Positions 7,900-16,282 of a DNA stretch of 48,625 nt are shown one piece after another. Position 1 is the stretch's first letter, and every line of letters begins with the position of its first letter. The notes beneath the pieces are model-generated. The model had not been told where the DNA came from. It made no database searches and saw nothing but the letters and a program-made list of their open reading frames with translations. The position numbers and the translations under genes were made by a program. The DNA is taken from assembly GCA_030747395.1 (NCBI GenBank), contig JASLKT010000005.1, forward strand, positions 1-48,625, written 5' to 3'. The DNA comes from Candidatus Thalassarchaeaceae archaeon (GTDB lineage: Archaea; Thermoplasmatota; Poseidoniia; Poseidoniales; Thalassarchaeaceae).

Positions 7900-9318
7900 A
7901 TGGTGGATATTTCTTGCCAAGTGTTGGTCGTTGGCGCCGGACCAGGTGGATATGTGGCTGCGATTCGCGCCGCTCAACTTGGCCTTGATACCGTGATTGT
8001 TGAAGGTGACAAAGCAGGTGGAACCTGCTTGATCCGCGGATGTATTCCATCCAAGGCACTGATTCATGCGGCTGATCGGATGCATCATCTGGCTCAACAC
8101 AAGGAGGGGCACATGGGAATGAAAATCGATGGTTCCGTCTCATTGAACATGAAGGAACTTATCTCATGGAAGGATGAAATCGTAACCAAACTCAACAAGG
8201 GTGTCGAGCATCTCCTGAAAAATGCCGGTGCGAAACTGGTTTCTGGATGGGCCACATTCAAGGATGCCAAGCATTGTACTGTTGAGACCGAAGATGGCCC
8301 AGTCAACATTGAGGCTGAGAATGTCATTCTAGCGACGGGTTCAGCACCGATTGAATTGCCATTCATGAAGTTCGATGAGGAATACATCTGCTCTTCAACT
8401 GGAGCTTTGGATTTGGATGCCCTTCCAGAGAAAGTTGCAGTGATTGGAGGGGGTTACATCGGATTGGAATTGGGAATCGCACTGCGAAGACTGGGTTCCG
8501 AAGTGACTGTGATCGAAGGATTGGACAAGGTACTGGCCATCTTCGATGATGAATTACGCCGGCCACTGACAACATGGTTGCGCAAGAATGGAGTCACGAC
8601 ACATGTCAATTGTCTGGCTCAAGGTGCCGAAGTCAAGGATGGTAAGGTCATACTTACTTGGAAAGATGGTGGTAGTGAAATGCAATCAGAGACATTCGAT
8701 AGAGTACTGGTCACAGTAGGTCGTCGACCCAATACCCGTGGATGGGGGTTGGAGAAAATGGGACTCCGAATGGATGCCGATGAACGGTTCATTCGAATCG
8801 ATGATCAGTGCAAGACGTCGATGCGTGGTGTCTATGCAATCGGTGATGTCTCTGGTGAGCCCATGCTCGCTCATCGTGCCAGTGCGCAGGGAGAGATGGT
8901 CGCCGAAATTATTGCAGGACACAAGCGTTCCTTCAATCCCGTTGCGATTCCCGCGATTGTCTTTACAGAACCCGAAATTATCTGCGTTGGCCTGACACCG
9001 GATGAAGCTGTAGAAGCCGGTGAAGAAATCATCACTGGAAAATTCCCACTGGCAGCGAATGGTCGTGCTTTGACAATGGAGGCTGAGAAGACGGGAGGGT
9101 TCGTGCGCGTGGTCGCGCGCGAGAGTGACCATGTGATTCTGGGGATCCAAGCCACTGGCAGTCATGTGAGTGAATTGTCTGGAGAATTTACTCTGGCACT
9201 AGAGATGGGTGCTGTGCTCGAAGATATTGCTGGTACCATTCACGCGCACCCTACAATGTCTGAATCTTTCCACGAAGGAGTCCTCAAGACCCTAGGGCAT
9301 GCGATTCATACTGCATGA
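7900..9318 (+). CDS. lpdA: Dihydrolipoyl dehydrogenase (E3)
   Basis: FAD enzyme that reoxidises dihydrolipoamide on E2 and reduces NAD+. It has 472 residues, normal for the family. N-terminal FAD motif GAGPGGYVAA, redox-active disulfide in GGTCLIRGCIPSK, NAD-binding GGGYIGLELG near residue 185, FAD-contact YAIGDV, and the C-terminal catalytic pair HAHPTMSE (His-Glu). ATG at 7900 with GAGGTG about 7 bp upstream, 9 bp after the E2 stop. It is the last gene of the lipA-bkd operon and ends flush against the stop of the convergent TerB-like gene, with no spacer. Confidence 0.97.
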   Translation: MVDISCQVLVVGAGPGGYVAAIRAAQLGLDTVIVEGDKAGGTCLIRGCIPSKALIHAADRMHHLAQHKEGHMGMKIDGSVSLNMKELISWKDEIVTKLNKGVEHLLKNAGAKLVSGWATFKDAKHCTVETEDGPVNIEAENVILATGSAPIELPFMKFDEEYICSSTGALDLDALPEKVAVIGGGYIGLELGIALRRLGSEVTVIEGLDKVLAIFDDELRRPLTTWLRKNGVTTHVNCLAQGAEVKDGKVILTWKDGGSEMQSETFDRVLVTVGRRPNTRGWGLEKMGLRMDADERFIRIDDQCKTSMRGVYAIGDVSGEPMLAHRASAQGEMVAEIIAGHKRSFNPVAIPAIVFTEPEIICVGLTPDEAVEAGEEIITGKFPLAANGRALTMEAEKTGGFVRVVARESDHVILGIQATGSHVSELSGEFTLALEMGAVLEDIAGTIHAHPTMSESFHEGVLKTLGHAIHTA

Positions 9319-9840
9319 TTACGACTCGTACACTGTGCCCCAATGGTGAATTTCCTCAGGTAATGACAAAACCTTGCGGCCTTTCTTCATCCATGTCCAA
9401 CCCTCATCGATCCAATCGTATAGGCTCTCCAAATCTTCTTCAGAAAATGAGGCTTTTTTTGCGAGATGCTTGACAACATCCATTTCGCGTGTGTCATAGT
9501 GGCCATCGGCTGCAGCCATCAACAATGCATCACGCAATGCAATTCGAAGATGGGCAGGGTGCATGTGATCGGCAGCGTTGATGAAACTCCGGCCACGCTT
9601 CAATTCTTGGCGCAATATCACTCGTTCCTCAGGTGGGAGAAGTGCCATACCCATCCGGGATTCATAATTGGCGAATTCCTCAGTTGAGACCCGACCATCG
9701 GCAAGGGCAACTGCGGCCAGCACACGGCAGTATGCTTTCCTGTCTTCTTTGTCGAAAATATGCAGTGTGTCGGGTAGCATATCCTCCGGTTCTAACATCC
9801 TGTAATTGAATCCATTGACTTCATGCCCCGCCGACCCCAC
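9319..9840 (-). CDS. TerB-like helical protein
   Basis: A 173-residue cytoplasmic protein with two TerB/DjlA-type repeats. AAVALADGRVSTEE and MAAADGHYDTREMD are the paired acidic, metal-binding-like loops typical of the TerB fold, separated by helices. TerB domains occur in tellurite-resistance and membrane-stress systems, but the domain is widespread and gives no specific function here; no other ter gene is nearby. The longest reading starts at GTG 9840, only 8 bp from the divergent lipB ATG. An ATG at 9798 (159 residues) leaves room for promoters and is equally possible. It is the only minus-strand gene inside the 2-oxoacid-dehydrogenase/lipoate region, and its stop touches the E3 stop. Confidence 0.75.
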   Translation of the reverse strand: MGSAGHEVNGFNYRMLEPEDMLPDTLHIFDKEDRKAYCRVLAAVALADGRVSTEEFANYESRMGMALLPPEERVILRQELKRGRSFINAADHMHPAHLRIALRDALLMAAADGHYDTREMDVVKHLAKKASFSEEDLESLYDWIDEGWTWMKKGRKVLSLPEEIHHWGTVYES

Positions 9841-9848
9841 CGGGCGTC

Positions 9849-10490
9849 ATGGAGGCGCAACGTGTTGTCGATGTTCGCCTTCTAGGACATACTGATTATC
9901 ACGGAACTGAACTGCTGATGCGCGAACTTCAGCAGCAGCGATTGCTAGGTGAAATCCCAGATACTATCCTATTCTGTAGCCACACAGAGATCGTCACCAT
10001 CGGTCCAGCGGCTCGTCGAGACAAGATCGTCGTTCCTGCTGATTACCCCACTACAGATGTGGATAGAGGAGGTGGAATCACTTGGCACGGACCTGGGCAA
10101 TTGGTGGTATATCCAATTGTCAAATGGGACCTTGAGGGTGAGGCGAATGTCAAACACATCACATCCAAATTGGAACAATGGGCCATTTCCGCACTCGCCG
10201 TTCTCGGAATTGAGGCAGGAATCGATGAAAGGATGCAAGGAGTGTGGGTTCAAGGAGTGAAGATTGGTTCGGTGGGCTTGGCCTTCAAGAAATGGATCTC
10301 AAGGCATGGATTCACCATCAACTTCGCCACTCCAAAAGGCAGGGTCGAAACTCTGGACGGTTGCGGTCTCAGTGCGGGAACAACCTCTTCTCTAGACCGA
10401 TTGGGATTCGAAATTTCACCGGATGAAATTACCGATGCCTTGCTGTTTTCAATGCAAGATTCGCTCAACAGGGTGAATGCGAAGTCTTGA
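9849..10490 (+). CDS. lipB: Octanoyl-[protein] transferase (lipoate biosynthesis)
   Basis: Transfers octanoyl groups from acyl carrier protein to the lipoyl domain, the step before LipA. It has 213 residues. The family core GGGITWHGPGQLVVYP, the lysine motif GVKIGSVGLA and the catalytic cysteine in DGCGLSAG are all present. It is a BPL/LplA-fold cytoplasmic enzyme. Together with LipA this gives a full de novo lipoylation route, unlike the lipoate-scavenging LplA used by many archaea. What donates the octanoyl group in an archaeon without bacterial-type fatty-acid synthesis is not evident from the window. It starts a plus-strand run of seven genes. Two in-frame Met near the start (9849 and codon 24) exist; the first is kept because conserved sequence begins soon after. 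Confidence 0.95.
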   Translation: MEAQRVVDVRLLGHTDYHGTELLMRELQQQRLLGEIPDTILFCSHTEIVTIGPAARRDKIVVPADYPTTDVDRGGGITWHGPGQLVVYPIVKWDLEGEANVKHITSKLEQWAISALAVLGIEAGIDERMQGVWVQGVKIGSVGLAFKKWISRHGFTINFATPKGRVETLDGCGLSAGTTSSLDRLGFEISPDEITDALLFSMQDSLNRVNAKS

Positions 10491-10515
10491 GAACTATCGG
10501 GTTCTGCACAGTTGT

Positions 10516-11256
10516 ATGTATCGCACAAGTAACCCCGCGCTCAATGATTCGGTTTTTACAATTCAAGACCTAATTCAAGACAAGATGACCATCGAAGGTG
10601 TCGCCGAAAAGGGCTTGATTACATTCTTCGTAATGATGTTCAGTGGACTGTCTGTTTTCGGCCTTTTCATTAGCGGAAATGCCGAATTGGCGTTCATGCT
10701 GAGTGTTGTCGGATGGGTCGCCGGATTCATCTTCTTCTTCGTGATGCTGTTCACGGGGCTGGCCGAGAATCCGATTGCTGTACTCACATATGCGGCCTTA
10801 CAGGGACTCTTTCTGGGAGGCATTACCACATTATTCGAGGTCGCATACCCTGGTATTGCAATCCAAGCGTTCATGTTGACTGCAGCGGTTTTCGGTGGGA
10901 TGCTGGTCATCTACCGAATGGGAATTATTCCCGTAAACGATAATTTTAGAATCGCTGTTTTCAGTGCTATGTCAGCGGTATTCCTCGTTTACATGATTAC
11001 CCTCATTTTCGCTTTGGTTGGTGGACCTGAAATCCCCTACATCCACGGCAGTGGACCCATCGGAATCGGATTCTCCGTATTGGTCATTGGACTTGGGGCA
11101 CTTTGTTTGGCCGCTGACTTTGATTTCATCGAGAGGGGAGTCGAAAATGGAGCCCCGAAGAAACTTGAGTGGAGGGCGGTCTTCGGACTTCTCGTCACAG
11201 TGGTATGGATCTACCTCGAAATGCTGAGACTATTGGCGAAAATCAACCAACGGTGA
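10516..11256 (+). CDS. Bax inhibitor-1/YccA-family membrane protein
   Basis: A hydrophobic protein of 246 residues with about seven predicted membrane helices. The C-terminal block DFDFIERGVENGAPKK, followed by a Trp/Tyr-rich helix (VWIYLEMLRLL), is characteristic of the bacterial Bax-inhibitor-1/YccA subgroup. These proteins are proposed to be pH-sensitive calcium leak channels or stress modulators; no substrate can be read from the sequence. The ATG at 10516 (MYRTSNPALN) is preferred because related proteins begin with a similar SNP motif; an ATG at 10477 would overlap lipB. Its stop overlaps the GTG start of the next gene (GTGA), so the pair is translationally coupled. Confidence 0.88.
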   Translation: MYRTSNPALNDSVFTIQDLIQDKMTIEGVAEKGLITFFVMMFSGLSVFGLFISGNAELAFMLSVVGWVAGFIFFFVMLFTGLAENPIAVLTYAALQGLFLGGITTLFEVAYPGIAIQAFMLTAAVFGGMLVIYRMGIIPVNDNFRIAVFSAMSAVFLVYMITLIFALVGGPEIPYIHGSGPIGIGFSVLVIGLGALCLAADFDFIERGVENGAPKKLEWRAVFGLLVTVVWIYLEMLRLLAKINQR

Positions 11257-12383
11257 TTTGGGTGGAACCGCGGCTGGGTGGCCCAGTTAGCGGCGATGGA
11301 ATCCCGCCAGTAGATTACCTCTCTTGGTACGTTCCGCGACTCCAAGAGAATCGACCACACGATCTATCACAGTCTGGATTTTCCCACTCGTGGGATTTTG
11401 ATTTGGAACCCGAAGAATTACTCGGATTCTGGAAGAGTGGGGCTGACCCGGCACAATGGGTTGCGGAACGACATGGTGTAGACTTGAATCAAGTCTGTAT
11501 CGCACATGGAACCTGCCAATCACTTTCATTGGCCATTTTAGCAGCTCTTCCAGAAGATGGACCGCGAGCCGTTGGTGTAGAGATGCCTTCATTTGCCGTG
11601 GTTTCACAATGTGCAAGATTGCTGGGATGTGAAGTCATCCCGTTCCATCGTGGGCCCAATTCAGGACCTTGGACATTGAATCGTGACGAAGTCATGGAAA
11701 TTCTTCCGAAAGTAGGTGTCATCGCACTGACCCCTGTCATGAATCCGACTGGAGAGATGATTTCAGAGGAAGATCAGGATTGGTTGATTGATGTCACTAC
11801 AAAGGCAGGAGTCAATATCGTATCTGACGAAGTGTATTTGGATGCTGCAAAGGGCACAGAATTCTATAGACCAATGTATTTAAGGTCCAAAAATTCGATT
11901 TCTGTGAACTCCTTAACCAAGACATATGGCCTTGGTCCACTTCGTTTTGGATGGTTGATTGGTGCACCTGAATTCATTCAGAATGCGAAACATGCATTCC
12001 AGAATATGCAGGGTATGGCTAGTTCGCCTTCGGTATCCATCGCTGGCGCAGTGTTCCCTCGTTTGGATCAGGCTCTGGATGCCATTTGGGTCGCAAGAGA
12101 GAAGAATTTGCCTAAATTGATGGAGGTACTCAATGCACACGGAATCGAATGGGTACCACCGCCATTCGGCATCTTTGGTGCATTCTCTATCGGAACCGAT
12201 GCCGTGCAAGCACTGGCTGATTATGGAAAGCCATTGGGGCTCCTCGCAACACCCGGTGGCATGTTCCATGCTGGACTGAAAGATTACCTCCGTATCGCAT
12301 GGGGTGGGGAAGAGGAAGCATTCGAAGCGGCGATGCCGGTCCTGTCACAGTTCCTAACAAGCATTCAAGAAGGAATTGCTTGA
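11253..12383 (+). CDS. Class I/II PLP-dependent aminotransferase
   Basis: Fold-type I pyridoxal-phosphate enzyme of about 376 residues. The cofactor lysine is in NSLTKTYGLGPLRFGW, the substrate-carboxylate arginine is probably in LRIAWG near the C-terminus, MNPTGE is the Asn-Pro-(T/H)-G motif, and SDEVY holds the PLP pyridine-contact Asp and Tyr. It belongs to the AspC/AlaA superfamily; the amino acid handled is not evident. The GTG start at 11253 is chosen because it overlaps the preceding stop (GTGA); an ATG at 11169 would extend 84 nt into the Bax-inhibitor gene. Proximity to the branched-chain dehydrogenase would fit a branched-chain or aromatic transaminase, but that is only context. Confidence 0.88.
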   Translation: MIWVEPRLGGPVSGDGIPPVDYLSWYVPRLQENRPHDLSQSGFSHSWDFDLEPEELLGFWKSGADPAQWVAERHGVDLNQVCIAHGTCQSLSLAILAALPEDGPRAVGVEMPSFAVVSQCARLLGCEVIPFHRGPNSGPWTLNRDEVMEILPKVGVIALTPVMNPTGEMISEEDQDWLIDVTTKAGVNIVSDEVYLDAAKGTEFYRPMYLRSKNSISVNSLTKTYGLGPLRFGWLIGAPEFIQNAKHAFQNMQGMASSPSVSIAGAVFPRLDQALDAIWVAREKNLPKLMEVLNAHGIEWVPPPFGIFGAFSIGTDAVQALADYGKPLGLLATPGGMFHAGLKDYLRIAWGGEEEAFEAAMPVLSQFLTSIQEGIA

Positions 12384-12393
12384 GGCATCTACG

Positions 12394-12966
12394 ATGCCAG
12401 AGGCTGTCGTTGCGATTACCGGTGCTTCTGGCGCGCTGTATGCCGAACGTTTACTGCGTGCATTGTCCGATGCCAAGTGGGATGTTCTCCTAATCGTGAC
12501 ACGGGAAGGAGGAATAAATCTCGATCTAGAATTGGGTCTGAGTATAGCGGACTTGTCGACTATTCCAGGCGTTTCCCTTGAAGACAATGACAACCTAGCC
12601 GCACGATCAGCTTCGGGTTCAGCAAAAATTGACCACTATGTCATCTGCCCAGCCAGTGGAACCACCATTGGAAAAATTGCGACTGGAATTTCCGACAATT
12701 TGGTCACGCGTTCAGCGCTTGTTGCTCTCAAAGAACGACGGCCACTCATCGTTGTGCCTCGTGAAGCCCCTTATGCAACCGTGCATTTAGAGAACATGAC
12801 CAAACTCTCCAACTGGGGTGTTGTAGTCCTTCCTGCAAGCCCAGGATTTTATCATAATCCACAAGGTATTGATGATCTCGTTGACTTCGTTGTCGCCCGG
12901 ATTCTTGACCAAATGAACATAGAACACTCACTTGGAACACGCTGGACAGGTGAAGAGGTACAATAG
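12394..12966 (+). CDS. ubiX: Flavin prenyltransferase, UbiX family
   Basis: Makes prenylated FMN, the cofactor of UbiD-type decarboxylases, from FMN and dimethylallyl (pyro)phosphate. It has 190 residues. It carries the N-terminal ITGASGA flavin loop, CPASGTTIGKIATG, SDNLVTRSA, LKERRPLIVVPRE and the C-terminal PASPGFYHNP, all in family order. The ATG at 12394 follows the aminotransferase stop by 10 bp. A TTG 18 bp earlier is in frame but weaker. No ubiD partner is encoded in this window, so the client enzyme must lie elsewhere. Confidence 0.93.
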   Translation: MPEAVVAITGASGALYAERLLRALSDAKWDVLLIVTREGGINLDLELGLSIADLSTIPGVSLEDNDNLAARSASGSAKIDHYVICPASGTTIGKIATGISDNLVTRSALVALKERRPLIVVPREAPYATVHLENMTKLSNWGVVVLPASPGFYHNPQGIDDLVDFVVARILDQMNIEHSLGTRWTGEEVQ

Positions 12967-13021
12967 ACCCGTGCCTTGAAGAATGACGACGTTGCATGGC
13001 GAACTGTAAGGAGTGGTCCAG

Positions 13022-14752
13022 ATGGGATATGAAGACCAAACTCACGTTGAACTTGGAAAATTGCTGAAAGACCGAGGAATTGTGGTTCCTCGAACGAAAG
13101 ATGAACGCATTGCTGCACTTATTTGGGACGATAATAATCAAGCTATCAGGTCGACACCCACTGCAAGTTCAAACCCCTTCCAAGAACGATTTCCTTGGGC
13201 GACCGCTTCTGTGATTGCAGTCGTTGTCATGCTGATTGTGGGTGGCAGTGTCACTGCGATATTCTTTGGAGATACAATACTCGGTTGGTTCTCTGACGAC
13301 GAATTCGACGGTGAACTGATTGATTTCGATTCCGCGCAAGCACGAGCCTTTGCTGAAGGTTTGGTCGCACTGGGCGATTCTGAGTGGCAGGGCCGAATGA
13401 GTGGATCTGCTTCTGAACACGCAGCTGCACAATCCAATTTGGATAACTTCTCAGATTTTGGATTGTCCATCGAACCGAATTCATTTGCGGTTCCAATGTT
13501 TGAGATTCAAGAAGAGCCGATACTATCGATATGTATGCCAGGTGTCATTGGTTTCCCCCCTTGTGCATTTACTGACTTGGGGAGTCAAGAGACAGTATTT
13601 ACCCACAGAAGTGACTTTGTCCTCCAAGGATATTCAGGTTCAGCTGATTACCAGTACCAAGATCAGATTCCTGTTGTCGATTTAGGCAATGCCAGTGATG
13701 AAGGGACCTGGGAGAATGCTTCAGCAAGTATTGGCATGGTCTTTGGGCAAGGGGGAGTTTCAAGCAATACCCAACTATTCATCAAGGCACAGGAGAATGA
13801 TTTGTATGGACTCATCCTTGTGACTTGGGATTCAACCGATGGGGAAAATCCACCCAACAATTGCAAAATCCCTGGTGACGAAGGGCGATGTGTCCCCTAC
13901 TTCAAATCGGTCGATACGAGCCAATTTGAGAGCATGCCACCCGGCATCCCCTTCATGATGGTCAGTGACCAAGTCGGTGAACAAATTCGCGATGATGTCG
14001 TCAATGGTGAAGGATTAATCCGAATGATTGTGAGTGTTGACAACCAAGGCGAACGTGATGTGAAGGCACCTTGTGGGATTTTGCCCGGAAAGACCGATCA
14101 ATTGATTATTTTCGGAGGTCATCACGATACAGTCTACAACGGACCTGGTGCAGTCGATGACACCTCTGGTTCAGCCTCAGTTCTCGAATTGGCGCGCCAA
14201 TTTGCCAATATGGCTGATAGCAAGGGACAGCCGTATTACACCATGAAGTTCTGCACATGGGGCGGAGAAGAAGAAGGGCTGCATGGATCCAAAGCCTACG
14301 TTGCGGCCTATCTTGGACAACTGCAAGGCAATCTCCGACTATACATCAACCTCGATATGAATCATGTCGACATTGACCTTGATACTCGAGGAAACAGCCT
14401 GTGGATGTTCGGCAATGATGCTCGTGACATGAAGTATGTCAACCAAATCGTCGACCAGTTCAGGCAAGAAAATCCGAAGGGGTTGGCATCCAAGTACACG
14501 ATTAACACGCAAACACTTGATGGACCAAAAGGGGAAAGTGATGGGATGCCCTACAATTCAGACCACGGTCCGTTTGTCTATGATATACAGCAGCAAGATG
14601 GTGACGAGAGGGGTCGTGCAATTGTCTGCTATGGGTCGGGCTCGTGGGAATACCACACCTTCCACGACGATATGGATCGATTCAATGAAGAGTCGCTGGC
14701 AGTGAGTGGAATCATCTACGGTTCTTACGCTGCATGGTTGGCATGGGGATGA
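13022..14752 (+). CDS. Membrane-anchored M28-family metallopeptidase
   Basis: A 576-residue protein with a cytoplasmic N-terminus (about 1-55), one membrane helix (about 60-85) and a large exported catalytic part, so a type II membrane orientation. The M28 zinc ligands are visible in order: HHDT, VDDTSG, EEEGLHG (general-base Glu and Glu ligand), INLDMNH and a late SDHG. The family contains di-zinc aminopeptidases and carboxypeptidases. A PA-like insert may lie between the helix and the catalytic core. The short cytoplasmic part (ELGKLLKDRGIVV-type, then a TKDERI turn) looks like a SAP-type helix-extension-helix, which is odd for a membrane peptidase. The ATG at 13022 has AAGGAG 8 bp upstream. 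It probably degrades peptides at the cell surface. Confidence 0.9.
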   Translation: MGYEDQTHVELGKLLKDRGIVVPRTKDERIAALIWDDNNQAIRSTPTASSNPFQERFPWATASVIAVVVMLIVGGSVTAIFFGDTILGWFSDDEFDGELIDFDSAQARAFAEGLVALGDSEWQGRMSGSASEHAAAQSNLDNFSDFGLSIEPNSFAVPMFEIQEEPILSICMPGVIGFPPCAFTDLGSQETVFTHRSDFVLQGYSGSADYQYQDQIPVVDLGNASDEGTWENASASIGMVFGQGGVSSNTQLFIKAQENDLYGLILVTWDSTDGENPPNNCKIPGDEGRCVPYFKSVDTSQFESMPPGIPFMMVSDQVGEQIRDDVVNGEGLIRMIVSVDNQGERDVKAPCGILPGKTDQLIIFGGHHDTVYNGPGAVDDTSGSASVLELARQFANMADSKGQPYYTMKFCTWGGEEEGLHGSKAYVAAYLGQLQGNLRLYINLDMNHVDIDLDTRGNSLWMFGNDARDMKYVNQIVDQFRQENPKGLASKYTINTQTLDGPKGESDGMPYNSDHGPFVYDIQQQDGDERGRAIVCYGSGSWEYHTFHDDMDRFNEESLAVSGIIYGSYAAWLAWG

Positions 14753-14756
14753 TTGT

Positions 14757-15056
14757 ATGGCAGCACGTAGAGCACATGCCAGTCACATCTTGTTGCGCCA
14801 GAAATCAGATGCTGTGCGATTGATTGAAGAAATCAATGGGGCAAGGAAGCCTCTGAAGGCGTTTCAAAAGGCCGCAAAGAAATACAGCTCATGTCCAAGT
14901 GGGCAAAGCGGAGGGGATCTCGGTTGGTTCCACGAGCGCCAAATGGTTCGAGAATTCAGTGCAGCCTGCTTTGAACAACCACTCAAAGAAGTAGATCGTT
15001 TTGTCAAAACTGAATTTGGTTACCATCTGATTTGGGTTCACGAAAGAGATGAATGA
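14757..15056 (+). CDS. Parvulin-type peptidyl-prolyl cis-trans isomerase
   Basis: A small stand-alone PpiC domain of 99 residues. Family motifs in order: ASHILL near the start, YSSCPSG, GGDLGWF, FSAACFEQP and the C-terminal FGYHLIWV. It has no signal peptide, so it should act in the cytoplasm on proline bonds of folding proteins. Single-domain parvulins of this size are common in Thermoplasmatota and Thaumarchaeota. ATG 14757 is four bases after the M28 peptidase stop, so it is translated with that gene; an in-frame ATG at 14706 would lie inside the peptidase. Confidence 0.93.
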   Translation: MAARRAHASHILLRQKSDAVRLIEEINGARKPLKAFQKAAKKYSSCPSGQSGGDLGWFHERQMVREFSAACFEQPLKEVDRFVKTEFGYHLIWVHERDE

Positions 15057-15065
15057 GGTGACCTC

Positions 15066-15434
15066 ATGAGTACGATTATCGCTGTTGAGAATTACAAACT
15101 CAAAGGGAAGCATGGCGTTTTTGATTATGAGAGAGAAAAAGATCAACCCTTCGTTGTCAGCATTTGGGTTGTGCTCAAAGAACCTGCGAGCGATGATGAA
15201 TTGGCTTCAAGTGTAGACTATGGATTTCTACAACGGACTGCGCACGATGTCATTGCACGAGGTGATTCTGTGAAGATGATGGAAACATTGTGCGACAAAA
15301 TTATCGAAATCGTCTCTGGACATCTCAACGTCGCGGGTGTGAAACTCAGAATTGAGAAACCTGATGCACCGATGCCACACAATGGAGGCTTGGCTGTGGT
15401 AGAGCGGACTTGGCCCGAAGGTCAAACCTTCTAA
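15066..15434 (+). CDS. folB: Dihydroneopterin aldolase
   Basis: Bacterial-type FolB of 122 residues. It converts 7,8-dihydroneopterin to 6-hydroxymethyl-7,8-dihydropterin in folate synthesis. GKHGVFDYEREKDQPF carries the conserved Glu region, SSVDYGFLQ the tunnel-fold beta/helix junction, METLCDKI the conserved Glu helix, and EKPDAPMP the catalytic Lys with its following Pro motif. Most archaea use an unrelated enzyme (MptD) for this step, so a FolB here is informative. The ATG has GAGGTGACC just upstream, nine bases after the parvulin stop. Its stop abuts the stop of the convergent peroxiredoxin gene. Confidence 0.92.
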   Translation: MSTIIAVENYKLKGKHGVFDYEREKDQPFVVSIWVVLKEPASDDELASSVDYGFLQRTAHDVIARGDSVKMMETLCDKIIEIVSGHLNVAGVKLRIEKPDAPMPHNGGLAVVERTWPEGQTF

Positions 15435-15899
15435 TCAAGCACCAACTGCTGCTAGAACCGCTTCGTAATCTGGCTGCAAGCCCGGATTTTCCCCGACCCA
15501 TTTCCACATTATATCGCCATTCTCATCGACGATGAAGACGGCTCGTTCGCTCGCTGTATATCCAGGCATTCCGGCGAAGTCATGCAATGCAATGCCATAT
15601 GCTTCGACGGTTGAACGTGTGTAATCAGATAGAATGGGGAAGGTTAAGCCATTCTTTTCGGCAAATGCGGCATTTGAAAATCGCGCATCCACGCAAATCC
15701 CCAAGACCACAGCATCAGCATCGTTCAATCGGGAAACACTTTCCTCAAATGTGCACATCTCTGTTGTGCAAATCCCTGTAAATGCTGCAGGGAAGAATGC
15801 GAGAATCACTTTCTGTCCTTTGAAGTCTGAACCACTGACGGTGTTGTTGTTCTGATCAAGCAGGCTGAAGTCAGGAGCATCATCACCGATGTTTACCAT
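15435..15899 (-). CDS. Peroxiredoxin (BCP/AhpE type)
   Basis: Thiol peroxidase of 154 residues. The active-site block FFPAAFTGIC contains Pro37, Thr41 and the peroxidatic Cys44; a second Cys at 49 (CTTEMC) matches the atypical 2-Cys BCP layout, where the resolving Cys sits five residues on. The downstream conserved Arg is in ERAVFIVD. It is cytoplasmic and reduces hydrogen peroxide or alkyl hydroperoxides with thioredoxin-like donors. The ATG at 15899 starts at the conserved IGDDAPDF; an ATG at 15932 would add 11 unconserved residues. The divergent neighbour is a CxxC thioredoxin-fold protein, a plausible reductant. Confidence 0.94.
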   Translation of the reverse strand: MVNIGDDAPDFSLLDQNNNTVSGSDFKGQKVILAFFPAAFTGICTTEMCTFEESVSRLNDADAVVLGICVDARFSNAAFAEKNGLTFPILSDYTRSTVEAYGIALHDFAGMPGYTASERAVFIVDENGDIMWKWVGENPGLQPDYEAVLAAVGA

Positions 15900-15952
15900 A
15901 TCTTGGTCGGGTGGCGACCACGCTAAGAACATGCGCCTATTGCCCTAGAGGC

Positions 15953-16240
15953 ATGGGATGGCGAGAGATTGTATCTGCAGAACTCGGCATTGTGATAATC
16001 ACCGCCGGAGATTGTGCGCACTGCATCGAATTGGAAGCCTTGCTCAATGAGCAACCATTGGACGCCCCTCACGTTTGGATTGACAAGTCAGAGGGGGATG
16101 AATTGTTTGCCAGATTCCCTCTTTTCGCGGCCTCAATTGATGTTCTACCCTGTGCAGGAATCTTTTCTCATGGTGATGGAAAGATTGTGGTTCGTGCGGC
16201 AACACCTGAGCGCATCAAAGAAGCCCTTGCCAGTCTGTGA
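15953..16240 (+). CDS. Small thioredoxin-like protein (CAHC motif)
   Basis: A 95-residue protein with a beta-strand followed by the redox motif C-A-H-C (C21, C24) at the start of a helix, then a cis-Pro-like VLPCAGIF and a terminal beta/helix. This is the thioredoxin/glutaredoxin fold. No signal peptide is seen, so it is cytoplasmic. It may reduce the divergently encoded peroxiredoxin, whose start is 53 bp away. The ATG at 15953 is chosen over a GTG at 15911 because the latter would overlap the peroxiredoxin leader and adds no conserved sequence. Confidence 0.75.
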   Translation: MGWREIVSAELGIVIITAGDCAHCIELEALLNEQPLDAPHVWIDKSEGDELFARFPLFAASIDVLPCAGIFSHGDGKIVVRAATPERIKEALASL

Positions 16241-16257
16241 GTTAGCGATGACTTCTT

Positions 16258-16276
16258 CCGTCCTCTTAGAGGACGG
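16258..16276. repeat. 8/3/8 perfect inverted repeat just upstream of the zinc-ribbon gene
   Basis: CCGTCCTC and GAGGACGG flank a TTA loop. It starts 18 bp after the thioredoxin-like stop and ends 6 bp before the next ATG (16283). No T-run follows, so a bacterial-style terminator is unlikely. It could be a leader hairpin or a protein-binding site. Confidence 0.5.
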
Positions 16277-16282
16277 GGTTCC

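Noticed and set aside
3379-9318. Recently acquired bacterial island at the lipA-bkd operon
   Set aside because: The genes are bacterial-like in family, but base composition and translation-start style look like their neighbours, so recent transfer is not supported from this window.
9319-9840. Tellurite-resistance locus
   Set aside because: Only a single TerB-like gene is present, without terC, terD or other partners. The domain alone does not indicate tellurite resistance.
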